This document shows, one piece after another, positions 5,994 to 13,133 of a stretch of 40,933 bases of DNA. Below the pieces are notes generated by a model. The model had not been told where the DNA came from. It searched no databases and saw only the letters and a list, made by a program, of their open reading frames with translations. The DNA comes from Parachlamydiaceae bacterium (lineage in GTDB: Bacteria; Chlamydiota; Chlamydiia; Chlamydiales; Parachlamydiaceae). How positions within the stretch are numbered: the stretch's first letter is position 1; every line of letters starts with the position of its first letter. The DNA lies in the NCBI GenBank assembly GCA_025451995.1, contig JANWJE010000107.1, positions 1-40,933 on the forward strand. Direction: 5' to 3'. The position numbers and the translations under genes are program-made.

Positions 5994-8366
5994 TTACACA
6001 TCCATTTCAACTTCTAAAATAAGTTTATCATACCAATACCCTGCTAGCTCTTCCGGCGTTTGAATATCCCCGCTTGAAATTTTTTGTAAAATTTTTGCAC
6101 GACTTCGCAGCCCTTTAATAGAATCAGTGGTAAGAAAAACCTTTTTTGGATCTTTTGTTTGGGAAGCCCGATCAATTTCAGGATCTGAAGTTATTTTTTT
6201 AATAATCAAATCAACACTTAAATCATTTGATTTACTCTCAATAAATTGCTTCATGGCGGCAGTATAAGGTTTTTTAGCAATTTTCAGATTCTTCCAGGCA
6301 AAACGCGATTTCCAAGCGACAATATTTTGCCATCCCGGAAGTCTTTCGGGAAAACTATTAGAATTATCTATTGGGAAAATTTGTACAACCAACTTTAAAA
6401 CTTCATTCCATTTTACAAGCCAATTTTGTTCATGCCTATCTAAATTTCCCGTAAAATAATCAAGGGCGGTGAAACTTTGGAAAAGATTAAGTTCCTCCTC
6501 ACTAAAGTCTTCTTTTTTATCCCATTCTGGAATGATCTCCTGAGCTTCCTTTGTACCGCCTTCATATACTATAAAAGCCCCCATTTTTGTTTCTTTCAAC
6601 TCAGTTTGTTTTGGATCTGCAATGATTTCCATTTCCATAATTTTTACTGGTGCGAGTGTCAAATATGGATTATTCCATTCATTAGCTACGATATACGTTG
6701 CTTTTTCTGCACAAGTCATTGGATAGGCATCTTTATTTAATAATTGTTCTTGAGTTTGGCCAGTCATTTCTTTAATAAAATTTATCATTGTGGTGGATGC
6801 ATTTTCTGGCTTAAAAACACCAATTATTTTTCCTGGTTTTTTTTTGCTTATAACATCTGTTATAAAAAGAGCCTTGTTTACTCCTTTTTCAGAGATTTTA
6901 AGTCCTACATCAAACCCAAGACCTCTTATTTGTAGAGCAAATTCTGCTTTGGCTATTTTTCGTTTTAATCGATGGTCAGAGGAGTTTTCAAGTTTTTCTT
7001 TAAAAGTTTCTTTTTCCTGCCTTAAGATTCGTATTTTTTTATATTTATTTCTTACATCTTGGTTATTTATTATTTTTGAAATATCTTTATTATTTAAATT
7101 TAATTTCTTTAAAATACTTATAATCTCTTCTGTAATTTCGAATTCAAAGACATCATTGCAATCAATTTTTCGAAAATGATCCATCATCTGATTCGTAATT
7201 TTTGCGATTTCTATTTCATATTTAATATCATCTATAGAATTATAAGCATTAATATCACGAAGAATATTAAATATTACAACTCTTTGTTGATTAAATAAAT
7301 TGATCTGTTTTATAAAATTCTCTTTTTTTGTTAAATCTTTATTTTTAAAAGAAAAAAAACTCAACTCTGTGAAGGATCGAAGAGCAAATTTTTTGTAATT
7401 TGCGCATGTAATTTTCAAAAAATTTTTTAGATTTTCTTCTGTTTTTGAAAAATCCGATTTAGAAAAAATACACCATTTTTTTAAATTTTTTAGTTTATTC
7501 AACATCTCATAAGCTTCATTGCAACTAACATACAATTTTTCCACGCTCGGAATAATTGATCCAATATTAATTTCATATTTTAATTCGTTAATTCGTTTTT
7601 CAAAAACGCTATATACTTTCATTGCTTCATTAACTCTTTTTTTCTTATAAAGAAGCAATTTTTTTCGTAAATTTTTATATTCAGATTCGATTTCTTTAAT
7701 GTTCAATTCAATAAAAGACTTTAGTTCTGGATTTTTTTTTGAAAAATTGAAATAATTTTTTCTTATCTTAATTGATTGAATAAGCAATTCATTCAATTTT
7801 TTTAAGTTACAACCATATGGAGTATCAAGAGATTTAAGTTTGTGTTTAAAATCTAACACATTTGCTGTAACAATATTTTTTTTGGTCTCCAAGTCTTTTT
7901 GTAATTTTTCTTCATCATCTTTTTGTTTCTTAAATTTCTGGTTGTGTAAACTTCTTTCAAATTTATTAGAAATTAACCTCGCTTGGAGATGCATATCAAG
8001 TGCATGCTCTACATTCCAAAGACTTAAAAATGGATTGAAGATCGAAATCATTAAGGATCCAATAGCTCGATAGATATGAATGGCTACTTTATAGAATTTA
8101 TAATCCTTCAAAAAATCATCACCTTTTGAAGGATCAATGTAAATAATAACAGCTCGAATAGCGGCAATAGGAGTTTTGAGTAAAGCCAGCCCCATGTGGG
8201 TAGGCACCATTGCTAAATCAAATAAAGTGCCGAATATCGCTGAATGTATTCTTTGGTTAATTGATCCCCAAGAGGGCTTTTGGTCATTGTTATTTAAATA
8301 TTTACATAAGGTAAGCCTATCCCAAGGATTTAAATGATCCATCAAAGACAAATCATAATCATACAT
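5994..8366 (-). CDS. Large protein with C-terminal PI3/PI4-kinase-like domain (putative effector)
   Basis: 790 residues. N terminus: two hydrophobic stretches (about 42-75 and 90-115). Middle: a long Lys/Glu-rich, probably coiled-coil region (about 135-480). C terminus: a kinase fold resembling type II phosphatidylinositol 4-kinases. It has IIGVFKPENA (~511-520, candidate ATP lysine), a hinge-like KMGAFIVYEGG (~594), the catalytic loop DYFTGNLDRHEQNWLVKW (~636-653) and the metal motif FPIDNSNSFPERLP (~663-676). PI4KII enzymes show NxDRxxxNW and IDNGLAFP at these places, so the catalytic residues look intact. Related bacterial folds can instead phosphorylate proteins. There is no Sec signal peptide. 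The start is ATG at 8366, six bases after AGGAGGT. The low-G+C, Lys/Asn-rich middle is unlike the housekeeping genes. Confidence 0.72.
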   Translation of the reverse strand: MYDYDLSLMDHLNPWDRLTLCKYLNNNDQKPSWGSINQRIHSAIFGTLFDLAMVPTHMGLALLKTPIAAIRAVIIYIDPSKGDDFLKDYKFYKVAIHIYRAIGSLMISIFNPFLSLWNVEHALDMHLQARLISNKFERSLHNQKFKKQKDDEEKLQKDLETKKNIVTANVLDFKHKLKSLDTPYGCNLKKLNELLIQSIKIRKNYFNFSKKNPELKSFIELNIKEIESEYKNLRKKLLLYKKKRVNEAMKVYSVFEKRINELKYEINIGSIIPSVEKLYVSCNEAYEMLNKLKNLKKWCIFSKSDFSKTEENLKNFLKITCANYKKFALRSFTELSFFSFKNKDLTKKENFIKQINLFNQQRVVIFNILRDINAYNSIDDIKYEIEIAKITNQMMDHFRKIDCNDVFEFEITEEIISILKKLNLNNKDISKIINNQDVRNKYKKIRILRQEKETFKEKLENSSDHRLKRKIAKAEFALQIRGLGFDVGLKISEKGVNKALFITDVISKKKPGKIIGVFKPENASTTMINFIKEMTGQTQEQLLNKDAYPMTCAEKATYIVANEWNNPYLTLAPVKIMEMEIIADPKQTELKETKMGAFIVYEGGTKEAQEIIPEWDKKEDFSEEELNLFQSFTALDYFTGNLDRHEQNWLVKWNEVLKLVVQIFPIDNSNSFPERLPGWQNIVAWKSRFAWKNLKIAKKPYTAAMKQFIESKSNDLSVDLIIKKITSDPEIDRASQTKDPKKVFLTTDSIKGLRSRAKILQKISSGDIQTPEELAGYWYDKLILEVEMDV

Positions 8367-8576
8367 AACCCCACCTCCTAATTGGATATTCGCATATCAT
8401 TGCTTTTTTATTAACATTTATCACTAGATCCCTTGCAAAACTTCGTTTTTTTTTATTAATAACACGCGAGTTTTGGATAAGAAACAGAGAGAAAAAGACT
8501 AAAAATGACAAATGAAAAGGATAGTCCTAGCGCATCTGAAATTGCAAATATTCGCTGATCAAAACTCGCGTTAAAT

Positions 8577-8655
8577 TAGACCTCTTTCGAAACTCGCTTT
8601 GCTTGAGAAAAAGAAAGGTTTTTGGATGGATTTATTGCCAAATTGAGCACCATCG
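8577..8655. repeat. Left half of a Family 2 element
   Basis: Begins TAGACCTCTTTCGAAACTCG and runs to ggatttattgccaaattgag, where the match to complete copies ends. The right arm is missing. The small open frame 8622-8831 starts inside this fragment and is not believed. Confidence 0.75.
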
Positions 8656-8778
8656 TCACCGAAGTTCATGGGACTTTCGTTGTAAATCTTGTTAGTGGGA
8701 TAGTGGCCTATACATATGATACTTGCAAACCGACTGTGCAATTAACGAGAAAGGAAAGAAAAGTTTTACCTTGTTACG

Positions 8779-8858
8779 GCTCATCGCGCAAACGAGTACC
8801 TAATCGAAAAATAAGTCTGTTAATTTATTAAAGCTAGGCACTCATTTGCGCGATGAGT
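8779..8858 (-). terminator. Hairpin downstream of the 953-residue gene
   Basis: Bases 8779-8803 (gctcatcgcgcaaacgagta...) pair with 8834-8858 (...actcatttgcgcgatgagt) with a few mismatches. It begins five bases past the minus-strand stop codon. It has no clear U-tract, so termination is only likely. Confidence 0.5.
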
Positions 8859-8862
8859 CACA

Positions 8863-11724
8863 TCAACTGCTTTCGAAACTTTTTTTCAGTTCAGATAAAA
8901 CTTTTTTATTGCGTTTAAAATACTTCAAATAATTACAATCCCAATTATTATATATGATATTTTTCTTCCACAAGTTTAATGAAAATTGAACTTTAAATGT
9001 ATTGATATCGCAAATTATATTCATATTATAAACACCTAAATTTGCTATTTTGAACTTAATCCAATCTTCTAAATTGGAATTTAAGACTTGTTGTTGTTCC
9101 GTTGAAATTAAGGATAAATAAAAAAGCTCAAATTTTGTTGGTTCTTCAACTAAATCAATCATTATAATTTTAAACAAATAATTTGATAGAATATTTTTTT
9201 TTGTTTGAATATTTATTTTTAAATCATCTTGAACTTTATAAAATATATTTCCAATCTTTTTTGCTGAAAAATCATATCCTTCAACTAATAATAATTTTTG
9301 TAAATTAGCAAAAAATCCCTGATGTAAATTATGCAATACATTCAAAATTTTCACATGATCGATCCAAGATTCCATATTGCATACAACTTTTTCTAACTCA
9401 TCGAGCAGCTGACAGGCTGCAAAACTAGTAACTAATTCATTATCTGTCAAATTTTTTTCCGCTAATTCAATGTCTATTAACGCTTCATTTGCTAAAATAT
9501 CTAAAGCTTCTGAAATCTTTTGAGATGATAATCTTTTATCATTGAGAGCTTCATTTAATCTTCTTTTAACTATGGCTCGTTTTGTCACATCTTTAAGATC
9601 ATAGATTTCATTTTTTTGGAAATTTTTTTGAACAATTTCCAAATTAATTTTTTTATCATTAATAATGACAACACTAGATCTGCCTATATCTTGTATTACA
9701 TAATTCAATTCATAATCTATACATTTAAAAACAACATGTTCAGGAATATTATTAATATCAACGTTTAAAATAAAATCTGTTTTTTGTTTAATATATGCTT
9801 CAAAAGGCGTATTAAGAAAAAAGTCTCCTCTTTTCTCTCGAAATCGATCAAGATTTTTTACAATATTAATTTCATCATTATATTTATGCTCTTCATTATT
9901 TATTCTATGTAGGATTAATTTTTCCAATCTTTCAATATAAAAATTTTGTTCTATTTTCGATTTAACTAAAGAGTCCTGTTCGATTTTTAATAATTTTATT
10001 AATATAATAGCTAATTCAGCTTTTTCTGGATTGTTATTATATTCATAATCAAAAAGAATAGATCTAGTTTTTTCCAAATAAAACTGTTGTAAAGCATTTA
10101 AAAGACCCGTGTGTCTCCAAATATTTTCAGCCTCTTTTCTATTTTCTGAATACAATTGCAAAACAAGAATACTAAAATTTTTGACATCTATTTTTGATAA
10201 TAAATTTATTATTTTATTTATTCCAATTTTTTTTAATTTATTTTTATCAAGATCAAGTAAGTTTTGAAAAAATTGATCCCAATGATGACTTTCAATCCGC
10301 TTCTCGATTGTTTCGTGTTCTTGGATTAAAAAATAATCAAAATTATTTTTTATTTCTTCCCATTCATTTTCTTTTATCTCTTTTTTTCGGATAGTTAGCT
10401 TGTTTTCCAATAAATCTCTACAATTTTTCCCTACCGCTTGTTCAAGTATTGGTATAACATCTTCATTCGTGAAATGAATTTGAGATAGAACCTTTCTATT
10501 TTTTTTGGGTAATTTAGAAACCAAGTTTAGTATTTTATCAATTTCATCAAATCCAACACCTTTATCTAAAAAACAAGTGCTAACTGTTTTACAAATAGAA
10601 TCTCTATCGATTGAAATTCCAGAACTTACCTTTAAAATTGAAACAATCATCGAAGCCCTCTTTTCATCTTTTCTAATAACATTAGAAGCGGCATCGATAG
10701 TTTTTATCATATCGTCTTCATGAATTGCAGCTATGGCACTTGCAATATCCATAATATCTTGAATATTCATCATTTCATGAACGAACAATGATGTTTTAAT
10801 ACAAATGATATGTCTTCTCCCAAATGGATATCCAGATACCTTATTCAAAATAAAAGAAACGTCTTCTGGACTCATTCCTTTTCTTATGATTTGAACTGAA
10901 GCCTTACTAATTTCTTCTCTTTCATCCGAAGAAAATTTTGCAATTGTTTCAAATATAGGTGTTTTATCTTCCTTATTCAAATCGGAATCAGAAATAATGG
11001 TCGCTTCTTTCCGTATTCCATTCACCTCGCCTAAGGAAAACGTATCACTTGGTTCTATGGTATAAGTATTTACTAGTTCTTCTGCTTCCTCTTTATACTG
11101 AATCGTGATTTGACAAACTTCTTCTGAATGTGTGATAGAAATTCTAGATGTTTGACCTAAAACACATATAATTTCCCACCTACTCTCACTTGAAATCAGG
11201 GATGCTGCAGCTTCAAAAGATCTTCCCCATTCTTTTTTCGGAATTTTAGGCATCACTTCCCCTAGAATTTGAATAATTTCTAAGGTACTCAACTTTTCTT
11301 TTATAAAAGGTGCTATTTGTTTACATAATTCAACACGATCCCCCCCTTTATTCTTTACAATTGCATTTCCAATTGCAATTATGCTCTGTGAATCGATCAT
11401 TTCAGGTAGAATATAACTAAAAGCCTCTCGAATTTCTTCCCTTTCTTCTCCATGAAATTGTTGGACAAATTTTTGAATACTTGTATTTGAAACGAATGTT
11501 TGATTAATAATATTTTCCAATTCACCCAGCTCTTCCAATTCAGATATTTTAACAGCTAAGCAAACAAGCTCAACTTGATAGAGAGCTTTGGATAATTTCA
11601 TTTGAAAAAGTGTCGTAAATTGTGTATTAATCTGTATTTTAGATTCATTTGAAAGGGGTCTACTCTTCAAAATAGTGTTTATATTATTGACATAATTCTG
11701 AAAAGGGGATGAACAAATATTCAT
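8863..11724 (-). CDS. Large helical-repeat protein, function unknown
   Basis: 953 residues, no known catalytic motif, signal peptide or membrane segment. About residues 85-440 show degenerate helical repeats of roughly 40 residues built on the pattern EREEI..A...I...M....I..I...I. Examples are EEREEIREAFSYILPEM, SSDEREEISKASVQIIRKGM and MIKTIDAASNVIRKDEKR. Large chlamydial proteins with repeats of this style exist in environmental species, from memory. The C-terminal half is Asn/Lys/Ile-rich without clear repeats. The start is ATG at 11724 with AGGAG seven bases upstream. Base composition is markedly A+T-rich. It shares strand, and possibly history, with the kinase-like gene, but a 496-base gap with a hairpin separates them. 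A scaffold or host-interaction role is inference. Confidence 0.75.
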   Translation of the reverse strand: MNICSSPFQNYVNNINTILKSRPLSNESKIQINTQFTTLFQMKLSKALYQVELVCLAVKISELEELGELENIINQTFVSNTSIQKFVQQFHGEEREEIREAFSYILPEMIDSQSIIAIGNAIVKNKGGDRVELCKQIAPFIKEKLSTLEIIQILGEVMPKIPKKEWGRSFEAAASLISSESRWEIICVLGQTSRISITHSEEVCQITIQYKEEAEELVNTYTIEPSDTFSLGEVNGIRKEATIISDSDLNKEDKTPIFETIAKFSSDEREEISKASVQIIRKGMSPEDVSFILNKVSGYPFGRRHIICIKTSLFVHEMMNIQDIMDIASAIAAIHEDDMIKTIDAASNVIRKDEKRASMIVSILKVSSGISIDRDSICKTVSTCFLDKGVGFDEIDKILNLVSKLPKKNRKVLSQIHFTNEDVIPILEQAVGKNCRDLLENKLTIRKKEIKENEWEEIKNNFDYFLIQEHETIEKRIESHHWDQFFQNLLDLDKNKLKKIGINKIINLLSKIDVKNFSILVLQLYSENRKEAENIWRHTGLLNALQQFYLEKTRSILFDYEYNNNPEKAELAIILIKLLKIEQDSLVKSKIEQNFYIERLEKLILHRINNEEHKYNDEINIVKNLDRFREKRGDFFLNTPFEAYIKQKTDFILNVDINNIPEHVVFKCIDYELNYVIQDIGRSSVVIINDKKINLEIVQKNFQKNEIYDLKDVTKRAIVKRRLNEALNDKRLSSQKISEALDILANEALIDIELAEKNLTDNELVTSFAACQLLDELEKVVCNMESWIDHVKILNVLHNLHQGFFANLQKLLLVEGYDFSAKKIGNIFYKVQDDLKINIQTKKNILSNYLFKIIMIDLVEEPTKFELFYLSLISTEQQQVLNSNLEDWIKFKIANLGVYNMNIICDINTFKVQFSLNLWKKNIIYNNWDCNYLKYFKRNKKVLSELKKSFESS

Positions 11725-11805
11725 TTAAAACTCCTAATATTTCGTCAAAAATTTATTGTACCTTTCAAATATTTTTTTTATAGGTTTTTTTTGAAATTTG
11801 AATAA

Positions 11806-11971
11806 TAGACCTCTTTCGAAACTCCATTTGTTTGATAAAAAGAATCTTTTTAGCGTCTTTATTGCCAAATTTTTCGACCATATTTAACTCAATATGCTCT
11901 CAAAATTTGGCAATAAATCCATCTAAAAATCTTTCTTTTTATCAAGCAAAGCGAGTTTCGAAAGAGGTCTA
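11806..11971. mobile_element. Family 2 MITE-like palindrome, copy 2 (complete)
   Basis: 166 bases including TA at both ends. Left end TAGACCTCTTTCGAAACTCC, right end the complement (gagtttcgaaagaggtcta). The centre has gccaaatttttcgaccata against tatgctctcaaaatttggc. It lies between divergent genes (953-residue gene and methyltransferase gene) and fills most of the 295-base gap. Confidence 0.88.
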
Positions 11972-12019
11972 ATTTAAAATTATATCAGAAAGTTGTACAT
12001 TGCAAAAAAGGAGTTTTAT

Positions 12020-12865
12020 ATGAAAATTTTTTTAAGTTTTTTTATTCTTTCTTGGATCTCTTCATCTTTTTTTCATATTGAAGAATACGATGACACACTA
12101 TTGCTAAGCGAGCATGTTGAGTGCTTGAATAGCATTCAAGAACGCTATTTAGAATTATTAAAAAGATGCTTAGTCAATAGCATTTATCAAGATTCTAATG
12201 CCAATCCCTATGGCCCTGCAAATTACAATAGTGAAAGAAGAGATAATGGAAGGGATTGGCCTTCTCTTGCGCATACAATGATAGGAAAAAAAAGGCTAAA
12301 CACAACGCATTTCTGCATAAAACAAATTTTCGAAAATAACATCGTAGGAGATTTTGTTGAAACCGGAGTATGGAGAGGAGGCACCTCTATCTTTATGAAA
12401 GCAACATTGGATGTATTTGACGAAAAAAATAGAAAAATTTGGGCTGCAGATACTTTCAATGGTGTGCCCTCCCCAAATATTGCAAAATTTCCAGTTGATG
12501 GACACAATGATTATTCTATTTTTCCTCAATTAAAAGTCTCTTTGGAAGAAGTCAAAGCAAATTTTTTAAAATATAATTTTTCAAATGAAAACGTAATATT
12601 TTTAAAAGGATTATTTTCTGAAACATTGCCTTCTGCCCCAATAGAAAGTATCGCACTCCTATCTGTCAATGGTTTAATGTATGAATCAACAATGGATTCG
12701 CTTTCCAATCTCTATCCAAAAATTTCAAAAGGGGGTTATCTTATCATCCAAGATTATTATTTGCCTGCATGCAAACAGGCCGTAACCGATTATCGACAAG
12801 CGAATTCTATCACTGAGGAAATTATAGATATTGATGGAGTTGGAGTCTACTGGAAAAAGGAATGA
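12020..12865 (+). CDS. TylF/MycF-like methyltransferase with signal peptide and altered metal site
   Basis: 281 residues. A Sec-type signal sequence (MKIFLSFFILSWISSSFF) precedes a class I methyltransferase of the TylF (macrocin O-methyltransferase) family. Its SAM site is GDFVETGVWRGGTSIFMKA, followed by IWAADTFNGVP and a C-terminal block YESTMDSLSNLYPKISKGGY. TylF relatives normally have LDGDLYEST and IIDDY, whose aspartates hold the metal and set the active site. Here these read VNGLMYEST and IIQDY, so two or three acidic residues are lost, and the enzyme may be inactive or changed. An upstream TTG frame exists from 11993, but AAGGAG stands six bases before ATG 12020, which decides the start. 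It is a single-gene unit. The substrate is unknown; family membership is fairly sure. Confidence 0.82.
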   Translation: MKIFLSFFILSWISSSFFHIEEYDDTLLLSEHVECLNSIQERYLELLKRCLVNSIYQDSNANPYGPANYNSERRDNGRDWPSLAHTMIGKKRLNTTHFCIKQIFENNIVGDFVETGVWRGGTSIFMKATLDVFDEKNRKIWAADTFNGVPSPNIAKFPVDGHNDYSIFPQLKVSLEEVKANFLKYNFSNENVIFLKGLFSETLPSAPIESIALLSVNGLMYESTMDSLSNLYPKISKGGYLIIQDYYLPACKQAVTDYRQANSITEEIIDIDGVGVYWKKE

Positions 12866-13133
12866 TTGTTTTTTTTGATTTATTTAAATCTCAGTTTTTA
12901 TTATACACAAGAATATATAGCAAATCACTCTAAATCAGCTGTTTTTGTTTTATTGACCATTACTTGGAGGACAAATAAAGATCGAATAAATTTTAAGGAC
13001 TTAAGCAAAATAACTTCTTAAAAGATGCGAAAGGAAATGACTTAGTGACATCAAGCAGTTAGCTATGCTATCGCGGTCAGCTATCATTTATAGCAGCTTT
13101 TAAGGATCTAAAGCAAAATTAAGGAGAAAAAAG

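Larger units (their letters stand above)
8367..8862. other. Non-coding gap of repeat fragments
   Basis: 496 bases without a supported gene. It holds the promoter side of the kinase-like gene, a loose inverted repeat (near 8463-8480 against 8557-8572, arm like cgcgagttttggat, related to the 17518 hairpin), a left half of a Family 2 element (8577-8655) and a hairpin at 8779-8858. Confidence 0.7.

Noticed and set aside
8622-8831. Possible 69-residue gene
   Set aside because: It starts inside a Family 2 fragment, ends inside the hairpin at 8779-8858, has no ribosome site and reads like no protein.
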